Assembly: GCA_950295325.1 (NCBI GenBank)
Contig: OX485804.1
Coordinates: 59,984,533 to 60,048,532, forward strand
Direction: 5' to 3'
From: Polytrichum commune
Taxonomy: Eukaryota > Streptophyta > Polytrichopsida > Polytrichales > Polytrichaceae
Length of the DNA: 64,000 nt
This document shows, one piece after another, positions 25,189 through 39,500 of the stretch. A program made the position numbers and the translations under genes. Numbering within the stretch: the stretch's first letter is position 1; each line of letters opens with the position of its first letter. A model generated the notes under the pieces. The model searched no databases. It was not told the DNA's origin and worked only from the letters and a program-made list of their open reading frames with translations.

Positions 25189-26508
25189 GGATTTTTGAAA
25201 TAGTTTTGAGCCCTTGGGGTTAAGGGTGACCTGTTAGACCTCTCCTAGTTGAGGTGCTCTCGAAGGTAGCCACATAGATAGAATAGGAGTATCATGGAAT
25301 GAATTGGTGGATATGAAGATATTTGAAATGCTGTCGTCCATTCTTCATAGAGAACATTCAGCCAATAGGTGAATTGTTTCAGATATGAATTGAATCTCCT
25401 ATTTATTATCTGCTCATCAGAAGATGATGGCGGATCAGTCTTGGTACTCAGGAAATTTGCGATAGGTTACAGAAGAAATAGCTTGCTGCTCTGTTGATTG
25501 CTTGTGGAGAAGTAAGCATCATGTTTTCAAACATTGAGATATGTGTGATGAAGTCAATTTTGTAGAAGGGACATCGAACCGTAATCAGGTTGTGAGATTT
25601 TTGAAATAATTTGAGCCCTTGGGGTTTAGGGTGACTGTCAGAGCTCTTCTAGTTGAGGTGCTCTTGAAGTTAGCCACACAGGTAGTATCAAGGACTAGTA
25701 GTATCAAGGAATGGATTGGCGGATTATGAAGATTTTTGAAATGCTGTCATCAATCTTCGTAGAGAACATTCAGCCAATAGGTGAACCGTTTGGGATATGA
25801 ATTGAATGCTTTGTTTATCTGCTCATTAGAAGATCATGGCTGATCAGTCTTGGTACTCCGAAAAAATTGCGATAGGTTACAGAAGAAATAGCCTGCTGCT
25901 CTTTCCATTGGTTGTGGCCATTGAGTTCCCAAACATTGATATATGGTGAGGAAGTCAATTTTGTAGAAGGGATCAGGTCTCGTGTGTCATTATTCTTTGG
26001 GTGATGTATCATCTGGAATAGGTCTTGTGAATCCTATGATCTGCCATATGAGGTGGGGCAATGGAAGCTTGTATAAATGCAGTAGTCACATTTTATCGAG
26101 GTACTCAAGAAGGTAGTCACATAGATAGAATAGGTATATCATGGAATGAATTGGGGGATATGAAGATATTTGAAATGCTGTCGTCATTCTTCGTAGAGAA
26201 CATTCAGCCAGTAGTGGAATTGTTTGAGATGTGAAATGGGCCCCTTGTTTATCTTCTCATTAGAAGATCATGGCTGATCAGTCTTGGTGTGCGAAAAACT
26301 TGCGATAGGTTACAGATGAAATAGCTTGCTGCTGTTTTCATTGCTTTGTGGTCAAGTAAGCATCGAGTTCTCAAATATTGATATATGTATGATGAAGTCA
26401 AATGCTGCTCCATCATCTGGAATATGTCTTGTAAATCCTACAATCTGCCATATAAGTTGAGGCATTGGAAGCCTGTATAAATGCAGAAGTCACATTTTAT
26501 TGTGGTGT
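25189..26508 (+). repeat. Three degenerate tandem copies of a 410-430 bp unit upstream of the gene
   Basis: Landmarks recur in order. GCGATAGGTTACAGA lies at about 25459, 25869 and 26302. GAACATTCAGCCA lies at about 25353, 25763 and 26197. GCCCTTGGGGTT occurs in units 1 and 2. CTGTATAAATGCAG or TTGTATAAATGCAG occurs at the ends of units 2 and 3. Units 1-3 are about 25189-25586, 25587-26099 and 26100-26508. No unit keeps a reading frame, so this is non-coding DNA, probably in a 5'UTR intron or the promoter. Confidence 0.8.
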
Positions 26509-27430
26509 GTCAAAAATCAGTTGGTTCCATGTGAGTGTCACCCTTGTCGAGTAGATGTCCAATCTTGGGCCGGAGATCCAAATTCAGTTCTTGGCTTTGC
26601 CTTTGTTTGACTTTACTGATGGAGTTATGTATATGTAGGTTAACTGGACTCCCTCTAAGGACAGTGTGATATCGAATTCTCATTGATTTCAATGGAGTAC
26701 AAAGTGATTTTTGTGCCTCTAAAGTCCATGTTGTTTAAACTGAAAGCTACTAATCACTCAGAGGTTCTCATGTCACTTGAATTGCAGATTCTCCGTTCTC
26801 TTGTCAAAAAGTGAGAAGCAACGAGGCACTTAGGCAGCGCATGTGATCAAGAATTGGCTATAAAGAGATTACTGGAACTCATTTGCTGAGAAGCAAAGAG
26901 AATAGTGAGTCTTGTGTAAGAACAATCTTGAACACAGCAATGCTCTTTCCTTGCAAGGCGAACTTTACATAATTTCCCGCACCTTAAACCGAGCTTGCCT
27001 GATGCATTGGCTGAGAAAGGTGGGCAAAGTTAAGTGGCCGTAAAGGTCCGCATGCAAAAATTTCTCTGGTGCACTGGGATAAAATAGAACATATCGTTTC
27101 TGGCTGTCTAACCTGATTGCCAGCGATTGAGCCTATCTATTTTTGCCCTGAAACAACAGCATTTGAACGATTCAAATGACTGTATTGAGGAGAATTCATT
27201 GCTGGTGCTAATTGGCGGCGAGTGTTCTTCTTTGCGGTTATTGGAGCAATGGTTGATCAAAATTGATAGCCAAGAAGCTCAAGTCGACATTACTCGTTTG
27301 GACGGGGTTTATTGTGGTCTGCTCTGAGGGGTTTTGAGGTTTTTCCAGGATGCATAACAATCAGTAACCTGGATGGACCAGCAATGGTGATTCCGCGATT
27401 CTTATCGAGGTTCGAACTTCAGAGGATTTG

Positions 27431-27573
27431 ATGATCAGGAAACCGGAGGGGGAGTTGTGACTATGAGGAAGACAGGACATAATGAAGCGCCCCATTCCAC
27501 AAGGATCACTGCAATGGTGTTGTTGTCTTTACCTTCTGGTTTTCGTCCCACTGGTATGCTGCATCGCTCTTGA
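27431..27573 (+). promoter_or_regulatory. Two upstream AUGs/uORFs in the 5' leader, one overlapping the main start
   Basis: uORF1 is 27431-27460 (9 codons plus TGA). uORF2 starts at ATG 27463 and ends at TGA 27571-27573 (36 codons plus stop), overlapping the main ORF by 92 nt in another frame. Both the uORF2 ATG and the main ATG (27482) have A at -3, so leaky scanning would be needed to reach the main start. This holds only if 27430-27481 is in the mature leader, which the sequence alone does not prove. A splice acceptor or transcription start between 27431 and 27481 would remove one or both. Confidence 0.45.
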
Positions 27574-30500
27574 TGAAACCCTAATCGTTCAATCGGCACC
27601 AAAAACAGGCCTCTCCAGCTCCGGCATTGAGAAATTCTCCTGGGTGCCACCTCTAGAGTCCACGAAATGCGACCTATCAAAACCTCGCATCGACGGCCGC
27701 TGTTACGAACAACTGATCAACCGATCACTCGAATGCGAGTCAGATTTGAAAGGAGTCGGCTCCTTAGACACGCTATGCCGCCTCGAGTCATCCGTAACCC
27801 TGAGTGACGCGAAATCCATCATTGCAGGTGCAGGAGACCTCGAAATTGTTAACAATGCTACACTCGCGTGCCCTCGCAATGGCTGCGAAATTCTCATCCT
27901 CCTAGCGGGAAGTTTGTTTATAAGTTCGCATTCCTCAATCCGAGGCGGGACTTTGACGGTTCAAGCTGCTAATGTGACGATAAGTGAGAACGCGTGTCTC
28001 AATACGAGTGCGTTAGCGGGAAGTCCACCACCGCAGACGAGCGGCACCCCGCGCGGTTTGGAAGCAGCAGGAGGCGGGCATGGCGGCCGAGGTGCGTCCT
28101 GTGAGCACAACGAAGACGTCGACCAAGGGGGTGATGTCTACGAATGGGATACACTCACCGAGCCATGGAGCTATGGCAGCCGAGGTGGCACCAGCGACAA
28201 GGAGCGGGACCTTGGGGGTGGCGGAGGTGGCCGAGTCGCGATTACTGTGAGCGATACTTTGCTTTTGAACGGAATTGTTGAGGCGAACGGAGGGTCGGTT
28301 GGAGAGCAAGGTGGTGGCGGATCCGGTGGCAGTGTAACAATCAAAGCCGTGGAAATGTGAGTCGTCGCTCTAACCTGCTTTGATTGAATATCAAAACCGT
28401 TGCCACATTGTTGGCACGATGGTGGTTCCATTCAGTCATCCTGGTATTGTGTTCTACTGGGCGATGAAGCATGATAGCATGGAGGGGTTTAGTTGTGGTG
28501 GAAATGGGGCACCCTTTTGAAGATGCTGGGTACGAACAAGCGAATTATGGAATAACAACATCGTGACCCCATATTTCTTTTGAATCATGGAGGGGCCAAA
28601 TCTGCTAAACGAAATCAGTGTCTCAAATTTATTTTAAAGAATATAGCAGCCCTAGTGTGGGCTTTCATTCTGACCATGGACGAAGTGACCAATCATCATG
28701 TGGTGCATTGGGATCTCTCGCCATCGAACATGGCCTTCCATGAATAGTGCTTGTCGAACATCTCAGTGACATGTCTGTCACAGTGTAGCAAAGGTTGTGT
28801 ATTGGTCTCAAAATTTATATCAAACCTGATTGGGTGCCACTTCCATGAGCAATGCACTTCTTGAGTAATGGTTGATTCTTGAGCTTTCCGGCAATAATCT
28901 CTGCATCGTCTTCTTCCAGGGATGTTGCGTTTGTTCAGGGGATTGATAGTGCTTGCTTACAAAATGCATCTTGATGGGGTTGCAGATTAGGGGAGGGAGG
29001 AAAGATCTCAGCCTCTGGAGGGACAGGGCGTGGTGGTGGTGGAGGAGGTCGGATAGCCATTGATTATGAGCGCTTCGCTGATGTAGAAAGTTTCAGTCAC
29101 GGTTTGGACTTTTCTCAGCTGCTTTTTATCCATTCTGAAACAAACATTCCCGTGAAGACTTGACAAAACATTGATGATACCTGTCTTACAAACAGAGAGA
29201 TGTTCATTTTTTCTATTTTGAAGCTGATGCATAAATCACCACTCATCATGGTCTTGGTGTTTCTTGAGTTCAAACTTAAGAGAGACCAGCTGTTCTAATG
29301 CTTGTGTGTCATTTTTATGTTTACTGTCTATTTTGATTCACCTATTTTGGACCAAATGCCTGATGACATGAAGGCTTGTCCTGTGAAAGTTGAACATCAA
29401 GGTTCTTGTATGTGTGGAATCTAATGCCGTTAACTTATGCACATTTCTGGAACACCTGTGGCCTGGTTGCAGGTGGAGATAGCTTAGGGTGCCTGCAAAA
29501 TGCAGGGGCAGCTGGCACTCAGTTTGACGTGTCGTCAAGAACCTTGCTTATTTCAAATAATGATAAGCAAACCAAGACTGACACTGACCTTCTAGCATTT
29601 CCTGTCCGACCTCTTTGGGGGAACGTACTTATTGAACGGTCTGCAAGGATCGTAGTTCGTATGGTATGGACCAGAATTCAGGTGTGTAACCACTTACTCT
29701 ATTTTGATTTCAATATCATTATTGGCACTCATCTTGACTTTGTTGTAGTATGACATGGTCCCTTTTGTTGGTCTATTTTGATACGTTGTGGATTTCATTG
29801 AAAGTTTTATAGACTCAGACTACACAAGGTAACAAGCTTATAGAAATAATTAGTTCAAGTACAATTTTTCTTGTCAAACAGGAGTACATTTCTACTTGTG
29901 CACTTTGTGTTGTAAGTCCATAGTGATGATATGTCAGACACCTCTTCCATCTTGAGATTGGGTGGATACCAGTCACAGTAAAAAATCTGATATTTACATG
30001 ATGTGGAAATCATCACAGGTGGGGGGGATGGTGAGAATGTTGTCTGGGAGCTCTCTTACCTTAGGAGATCCAGACCGTCCCAGTTCAACATTTGAGCTCG
30101 TATCAGAGGACTTTGTGATGGAGAACTCCACCCTTACGGTTTGTCAAATTTTATCTCGTCTCTTTTTTGATACAACGTTTGGATTTACCCTTACTTATCC
30201 ATCATCGTGGAGATTTCCCATTGAAAGTGACGAGTACTAGTAACCAAAACTGATTGTGTTTATAGGTTTATGGAGCACTCCGACTTATGTCAAAGATGCT
30301 CGTGATGAACAACTCTAAAATTGATATAATAGCAGCCCAAGATGATTGGATGGTTGCAACTTCTACTGTGGAGGCAAGCAACTTTGCATACATACTGGTA
30401 AGTGCATATTGCATTACCATGAACTGACCTACTTCAGCTTCTTAATCAGTTTATTCTGCCATGTGGCAGGCATGTCAACTACAATCTTCAATAATTGTTG

Positions 30501-33500
30501 CTGAACTCTAACAAACAAAGGTTTGTTGTTTGTTTGTAATTGGGCTTGTTGGTCAGGAAGAGTCAGAAATCAGGTCGAATGTGAATCTGGGGGTGCATGG
30601 GCAGGGGTTACTAGAATTAAGAGGTCGTGGGGATTCCATCAAAGCTCAGCGCCTCTTTCTCTCATTATTCTACAATGTCATTGTAAGCTTCCCAAAGTCT
30701 TGTGCATGAGTTTCTTTTTCTAGGAATTCTTTTCGCTCCAACTAGATTCAGGGAGTTCACACGCTGGGTTCAAGATAGATGTGCCAAAATTGACTCCAAT
30801 CATAAAAGTCGTGAGTTTTTTAGTATTAAACATGGATTTTGGATGTGTCTTTTCCTAATGTGTTATATTAAGATATTGCTCAATGCTTAAATTACTAGGC
30901 AGCCCAGTTTATTGTTTAGTATCAGTTGCATCATATTGACAGGAGTTATTTTGCAGGTTCGGCATGGTGCTCTCTTGCAGGCACCACTAGAAGCAGACTC
31001 TTTGATTAAAGACGAGTAAGCTTCATGTCTTTACTTTTACTTGCTACAATTTTCTCATTTCCCTGTACAATCAAGGACTGCCACCTTATTGTGGAATTCT
31101 TCATCAAGGGCAAATTGTGTCAGTTTGAAGCAATAACAACCAATAATGTCATTTTGGTGATTTTGCTTTATTAGCAAAACAGATGAGAACAAACCTTATT
31201 AGAAAATCTGATTTGAGATACCATGAAAACTCCCCAAACAAATTTATATTGCTTGTGTGTCGTTTAACATTGTGTAGCTCTATTGTGACGCATTGTGTAG
31301 CTCTATTGTGTAGCTCTATTGTAGCTCAATAAAAAGTGTAGCTCTATTGTGTGCATTTCTTGTTGGAGCTTTTGAGTAGTCGCCTCGATTACCTAGAGAT
31401 GGTTGCTATTTATGTATCCTTCTTGCTGGCATAGTATAAAGTATAATCACAACATTTCTTTTACTTTCTATATGGTTGCTCACAGGATCACAAAATTGTT
31501 TTGTGACAAAAATATCTGTCCTGCGGAGGTGCTTAGACCATCAGAGGATTGCAATGTGAATGTCTCATCGCCATTTTCTCTCCAGGTGGGATATTATCAT
31601 TAGTTATATCATACAAGATTTTGATTCTGATATTTTCCGTATTGTAATATTGTATATATCGATGTGTCTTTAAGTTCAAGTAGATGGCCACATTCAAATT
31701 TCTCTTTGAGGCTGTATATCTGCAGAGAAATAACTTTCAGTGGGAAACTTTTCATACTATAGATAACATCACTGTTATGATTGCGATTGAACATCAATGA
31801 AGGTGAGATCAATCTGTTCCTTATTTTGCATCTAAATCTGGTGTATGAGTTACATGATGATTTACACATCGGTTGTCCTGAGAAATATCTATTCTGGATG
31901 GAAACAGATTTGCAGAGTGGAAGAAATAAATATCTCTGGCAGTGTATTAGGGAGTGTTGTCCACATACAACGGGCTCGGAGTATTACCATTGACACTGTT
32001 GGTGTCCTCTCTGCGTCTGCATTGGGTGGGGCTTACTAACTCCTGCATCTACATCTTGCATGAGTATTTTTGATAGGTAGCAGATTACGAGATAGGTTAT
32101 TTTGTGTGATTGAGATTTTCTGCTGACCACATGTAAAATAGGGAGAGGTAGGCAAAGAGATGACTCCAATGTTGCCACTGGTGTGAATTATGGTGTTGCT
32201 TCATCTTCAAGTTAGTTTGATTCTATATGCAATTCTTAAAACGGGCATCACAAGAATTAGAGGCATCACAAGACTACTGCCTCCTTCAAAGGTGAGCATC
32301 TTGAGTGAGCGTGAACAAGCTGGCCCGCATCTAATCTTTCAGCAAGGGCAAGCCCCTGGGTTCCCACATGGTTGCTTGAAATTATCCGGTTAACCCAGAC
32401 ACTACCACTAGAGTGATTGGGTGGATTATACTGGTAGGGTGCAGCAGAAATCAAGTGCTAGGAGGGTCACTTATCTGAGCACTATTCTGCCCTTTGGCGG
32501 CTTAACCTCTCAGAGTTCCCATTGGATTTGGGTTAAGGCCTTGGGTTTAAGCCACTCTTTGAAGCAGCTAACTATCTGTTCTATGTGACCCTGTTGCTTT
32601 CAGGATGCAATGGAGGCATAGGAAAAGGGATTGATACCAAAAGTGGAGCAGGAGGGGGAGGGGGCCATGGGGGTGGAGGTGGTTCTGGAGTTTTAGATGA
32701 AATAAAGACGCAGGGAGGTATTGCTTATGGAAGTGTTGAGCTGCCTTGTGAACTTGGTAGTGGTGGTGGTATTGCTGGCTATGGCAATGCAACTGCGGGT
32801 GGTGGAATGATTGGTGAGCCATACTACATTCAAGTGCGACCTATTTTTTTGTGGTTTCAAAGTGCATCCAATGTACGTCTCCATATTAGGAGACATAAAT
32901 GAAACTATACTTCACCAGAGTTATCCTGTAACTCAACATGAGTTTGGGTTGGGAGTTGGTTGATTTGCATACAATACCTTCCATGTCTGGAAAGTTTGCG
33001 ATGCATGCTTGGAGGTGGTGGTGTGGAGGTTTGAATGAAGAACACTCTGTATTGGTTCATTGAGAATCAAACTCATTGGGGCATGTCAAGAGGTGTTAAA
33101 GTGAGTTTGCCAATCAACCGACATAGGTTGCTCTTCACTCAAATTCAAACACCACCTCCAAGCATGCACCACAAGTGGAAATAAAATGATTGATATTTTA
33201 CACAAAGTAACCAATGGAAAATCATAGGGGACCAACTCCCAACGTGAAGTCCCATTGTGAAAAATGATAGTCCTATTGTGGAATTTTTATATGGAGCTGA
33301 CATTGTTGGTGATGGTTTGTAACACTCCAGTTCTAGGTTCAATAGAGCATCCAGTTGCCACTTTGAATGTCAGTGGAGTCCTGGCTGCCGATGGAGAAAG
33401 TTCTGCTATTGTTGAGCCCGACACTGTCCAAGCTCAGGTGGGAGGGTCAGGGGGAGGCTCAGGTGGAAGCCTCCTATTTTTCTTGCGAACCCTTGTTCTT

Positions 33501-36500
33501 GGCAACGAGTCACTTTTGTCAATTGCGGGTGGCAGTGGTGGTGCAGTTGGTGGTGGTGGAGGGGGAGGTGGGAGGATTCATTTCCACTGGTCTGATATTC
33601 CCACCGGCGAGGCCTATTATCCCATCGCGTCTGGTGAAGGCCGCATCATTGCCAGGTAAATATTTCACTGCAAGTCTATGTATTGTTGTCGGTCTTATGA
33701 TGGTGACCTGTTTTACCTAAGGTAAATGGCCCTTAAATGGGCTCTTTTAGCTCTGCACCCGCTTCTTGTGGGATATGAAACATGCAAGTAGCGAGAGATG
33801 ATTAGCAAATCCATATCGTGCCTGTAGCCGTGTTCCTCATAATTTCTGAAGCTCACATGAATATCTTCTTCATTGTCAAAGTGAAGATTCTCTTATTGAA
33901 TGATCACATAGGTCCCCCCATTAATGTTGGCTATTAACAAATTTTGAGCATGTGGTCCAATCTCTTCTAAAAATAATTTCTTTCTGTGTGTCTGTTCTTA
34001 GATCTGCACCTAACCACACACCACTGAAATGTAGGTGTGTTCAAGATAAGTAACCCAATTAGGCCTGCTTACCTTATTTAACACTTGAGGATCGGAGGTG
34101 TGTTTATCCAGGATACATGATGATTTGTGCAAACACCAACAAGTACAGAAATAATATATTATTTGGTCTATGATATTGAGTCCATATTTAGCACAACCTG
34201 TTACAAAGAGGATGTGAAAATAAAATAATATGTGAAAACGGTGATTTTATATACGTGGTTTGTATTCAAGTCTAGATCATTTGTACAAGCTCAAATCTCC
34301 CTAGAAATCCTTTTACATGTATATACACTCCAATCGGAATAATGCCTGTGATAAAGGGGCTATGATAGGGTCACTATTGACACTTTTAGCTAACAATATT
34401 AAGGAGCAATCTCAAATCCCTCGGGACACCTTGAGGCCCGTAATGGGCGTCTCGGACCTTTAAGGGTTAAGGTGTAAAGGGATGGTTTAATTTTTTTGTT
34501 TTACTAAAAGGGTCTGGCCATGGGTAATATTGATCTCCAGTGGTAGTTTCCTGTGAGCAAGCATGAATGATATATTGTCAATGATTTCAATTTGTTGCGT
34601 GAAGGCTAGGCTTGGCTGGTGTGTTGTCTGATGGATTCCGGAATATGTGTCCATACTTGGTGGTAGGTGTAGGTTTTCTGGGATCTAGATTTGTCAAGAT
34701 TTGAAATGATCTTGTAGCTCTTAAATTTAGATGGTAGCATAATTGCTAGCATATGCTCATGACATCATGCTTAAGAGGGTATATAACAGGTATGAAGTTC
34801 GTATAACTCAATAGCCATCTGAGGACCTTAGGAAGGAAAGGATATCTCATGAACATCCAAAGGGTGGTGTATAATGTAATATTCCTAGAATACATGTATT
34901 TATCTTATGTAGCAAGTTGCTTCAGAGCAGTATAATGTAGCACACAAATAAAGAGGAAAACAAAGTAATGACATTGTCATGCCATTATTTGAGCCTATGA
35001 TGGTATTTCAAAATTTCAAAATTTTAATCTATCGGTTTTGCCTCTGGAAGTTTGTGATGTCAAGGTACAGTAATTTTGTGATTGTTATCAGTTCTGGTCT
35101 CATGGTGAAAACATGTTGTGATACAGTGGGGGAATAGGAAGCGATGAAGGATTGAAGGGCGATAATGGTACTGTCAGTGGACAACAGTGTCCACGTGGCC
35201 TGTATGGGCTTTTTTGTGAGGTGAGAGTTAACAAGATTTCTGTTACTTTTACTCGTGCTCAATCATCTGCTTTTCCTCTCTTTCTAGGTCTTCCTGAAAT
35301 AAATAACAAACTATACCAAGGCAGCCATTTGCTGATCAGCAGCAGTCGTTAGGGTGACAGTTTCGAGAACCTTATATATATAAATATATATACATATATA
35401 TTATGCTTGTTCTGAAGTCACTAAAGTGATGCAACATCATGTGGCTTTTTTCCAGATCTGTGTGAAAAATCTTTTTGCCAGCAATGCTCCTCATGTTAAA
35501 ATTTTGGGTATTTCGATTTTCTGAAAGTCATCCTTGCGCATGAATTGGGACAGGAATGTCCTGTTGGGTCATACAAAAATGATATGGGTTCTTCGAAAGA
35601 CCTCTGCAAGCCATGTCCATCTGAGAAGCTGCCACATCGGGCAATTTACATATATGTTCATGGTAAGCATTGCTGGATCTTGCCTTGAATCATCGGCGCA
35701 TGTCACCAAACTTTTGTACTGATGCGTTTGAAGCTTTATCTAGTACAGTATCTTATGTTAAGGAGAAAATTAAAAGTGCATCATATGTGACATTGGATTT
35801 ATCATCTCACTCTACATGACTTTTGGTTGTGAGTTGGTTTGTTTTGCATACAGTTCCTTCCATGTTTGGGAAGTTTTCGGTGCATGCTTGGAGGTAGTGT
35901 GGAGGTTTGGATGAAGAACATTCTATATCGGTTCATTGAAGGTCAAATACATTTTGGCATGCCACAATGAGTTTGGCCCTGAATGAACCAAAATAGGTTG
36001 CAATACCTCCAAGCACGCACCACAAGTGGAAAGAATTTATTGATACTGTATGCAAGAAAACTAATGGAAAATCATAGGGGACTAGCTCTTGATGAAAAGC
36101 CTCATTGAGTTAAAGGACTGCTCTATTGCTGATCAAATTATCAAGTACGTATCTGCATCCTAGGGCACATGAAGGTGTCCAACCAATTTGAGAAGTGCAC
36201 TTGAAGAATGAGTTAATTTTTAGATAGGTCACTTTTGACACAGTTAGCTCAAAATGGATGTCTGTAGATCAAATACACGTTTTTGTGCATGGGGAGGGGC
36301 CCATATTGGGCCTCTAGGATGATTAGGGGTTAAGATGTGTTGCATGCAACACCCCTAGCAATCTTGGAGAGTACACACTTAGTGAGATTCTTTCTGGCAA
36401 GGTCTTTAAGTTGAATGCTTGGTAGATGTGAGAAGACTTTGTTTGAAGATAGGTAGCAATGAGGTGCCCACTTACGAGAGCTTGCCACTTGACTTTGCTT

Positions 36501-39500
36501 GGCATTTATGCATGTAACCAAGGACCTTGATTCGTGGATTCAATGTTGAACCTAGAATAGAAGTGCTTGTTCTTACACATGCTTAAGAATGCTATGCCTG
36601 TAGCACTAAATGAATATTTTGGAAATCATATAATGAGGTTATTAACAAGTTGGCAATGGGATGTCACAGGTGGTGTTTCGGAACCAACTTGTCCATATCA
36701 GTGCATGTCTGATAAATACCGAATGCCCCATTGCTATACTGTGCTGGAGGATTTGATGTACAAGCTTGGAGGCCCCTATTTATTTACACTCCTGCTCTTC
36801 TGTATGATGGTGACTTTGGCTTTGGTGTTGAGCCTGGCACGGATGAAACTTGTTGGCAACGAGGACTTCTCCGTTCCCATTTCAATTCCCCATGGGCGTC
36901 ATCATAATGATCATTCCTTTCCGTTCTTGGAGTCTTTGAATGAGGTATGCCCTTGAATAATGGAGGTGAGATCAAAATTGTACATGACAAAGAATTTTTT
37001 TGAAAGGGATAATCTTGCACTTAAGATGTGAGTAATATTTCACACTAGAGGGCATTACGTGAGGTGGTCAAGAAAATTAAGAACTATATTTAAATAATCA
37101 AAAGCTCCCTGGGCTTCAAAGGTGCAAAATTTCAGAAGTTTTCACTTAACTAGCAGAGTAGGATGGGTAGAATAGTGCTATTGCATCAGTTTGTGTTCTC
37201 ATTAGGGAACGGAGGTGAGAAGGGAGTTTGTGCTACATTTGTCATTTGGTTTCAGGAAATTGGTTTTTGAGGGGGATTTTTACGGCTTGGATGCAGGTGC
37301 TTGAAACAAATCGAGTGGAGGAATCACATTCTCATATTCATCGCATGTACTTCATGGGATCCAACTCATTTGGAGAGCCTTGGCATCTTCCTCACTCTCC
37401 TCCCGATGAGATTGTTGATTTTGTGTAAGTTTTTTTCTTTGCTCTGAGCTATTAAACATGTGTGCACACAGTGTGAATTGGTAGCTGTCCATGTTATCAT
37501 ACATAGTTTTCTCATGCAATGGTTGGTTATGCCATTATGTCAGGCACATCTGGAGCCTTTTCTTGTGCATTCTGAGTAAAAGAATTGCACTATGTGTTCT
37601 AAGGTGCATGCTGCAAATTGTAGAGCTTAACCTAAAAGGTCTGAGTGGCTCATTGTGGACCTCAAGATATCATACAGAGGGATTCTGGTCCCTTCTTGAT
37701 ACTTAACTAAAAGTGTCATAAGGGATAATATCTCAAATTAGCCCCCTTATCATATGCATCTTTTTAAACGGAGCATACATATATGTAAAATGAATTATTT
37801 GGAGATTTGAGCTCGTATAAATAACCTAGACTCAAATACATACCATGTATACCTAGTCACTGTTATGACATATAACTTCATTTTCTCTTCCTCTTTTTAA
37901 CAGTTTGTGATAAATGGGGATAGAACATCATAGACCAAATAATATGTTATGTCAATCCTTGTTGGGGGTTTGTATAAATTTTCATATCCCACATAAACAC
38001 ACCCCTGGTCCTCCAAGGGATGAGCTATAGAGAGACAATTTCTTTACTGTGCTGTTTGATGAATCTGGTACCATAGTATCTTCTACTGCTCCTTACAGTG
38101 TTGCAAATTATTGTACCTGCAGGTATGAGGATGCTTTTAACAGGTTTGTGGAAGAAGTGAATAGCTTGGCAGCTTATCAATGGTGGGAAGGCTCAGTTCA
38201 TAGCATTTTGACAGTGCTTGCATACCCATTTGCCTGGTCATGGCAGCAATGGCGAAGGCGGGAAAAATTGCAGCGGTTGCGAGAATATGTGCGCTCTCAG
38301 TATGACCATGCCTGCTTACGTTCTTGTCGATCTCGAGCTCTCTACGAGGGTTTGAAAGTTGCGGCGACACCAGATCTGATGCTTGCCTACATAGATGTTT
38401 TTCTGGGAGGTGATGAAAAGCGATCCGACTTACCACCAAATTTGATGCAAAGGTTACCAATGTCAATCATTTTTGGAGGCGATGGAAGTTACTTGTCTAT
38501 GTACAGCCTCCATAGTGACAACCTTCTTACAAGCCTTCTAAACCAGGTACATAATTAATCAAGAACCCATCATACTAAAAGGACTGGGAAAAGAGCTTTC
38601 TATACAAAGCTGTAAAGACTGTATCAACGCTGGTAGTGTTTCATTGGCTATTACTCTTTCAATTAGTAATAGAGTTATTCTTTCACTCAATGGGACTTTT
38701 CATCGGGAGTCCCCTATGATTTCCTATCGGTTGTTTTGCATACAAAATCAATAATCCTTTCCACTTCTGGTGCATGCTTGGAGGTAGTGCTTGAATCTGA
38801 ATGAAGAGTAACCTAGTTCTTTTCATTGAGAGTCAAATTCATTTTAGCACCTCTTGATATGCCAAAACGAGTTTGACCCTCAATGAACTGATGGAAATTC
38901 TTTGTTCAAACTTCCTCAGTGCTACCTCCAAGCTTGCACCAAAAAACTTTCCGAACTTGGAAGGTATTGAATGCAAATCAACCAACTCCCAACTAAACGC
39001 CCCATTAGAAAAACTCTAATGGACAAATGCATCCTCAGAGCATGAGGATTTAGGTTGGAAAGATTCTCCCCAACATGGAGTATCATTGAAAAACAGGACT
39101 CCATGACGACCTTAGACTTTTCAAATTATTGGTAATTGTCAATGTCAACACATTCTTGTTAGCAACAATGGCTAACAATATACTTGGGGTAAGCAGGCAG
39201 TGCCAGCAACAATGTGGTACAGGTTGGTAGCTGGAGTAAATGCACAGCTACGCACCGTAAGGAAGGGGTCGAAGAGCACCACGTTGATGCCAGTTATTAT
39301 GTGGCTCGAAACTCATGCAAATCCATGGTTGTTTGATCATAATGTACGGGTCGACTTGGCTTGGTGTCAATCCACAGCATCAGGTTATTACCAATTAGGT
39401 CTGGTATTAAATAGCTCCGATGAGGTCCCTCAGTACTTTCAGCCCTCTGATATGCTGACCCTCCCTCGGTCTCCTGGAAGGTATGTACGCCCCTTTGAAT

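Noticed and set aside
25840-25960. Short ORF beginning MADQSWYSEK in the middle unit of the tandem repeat
   Set aside because: The same frame is broken in the other two units, so it is not under coding constraint.
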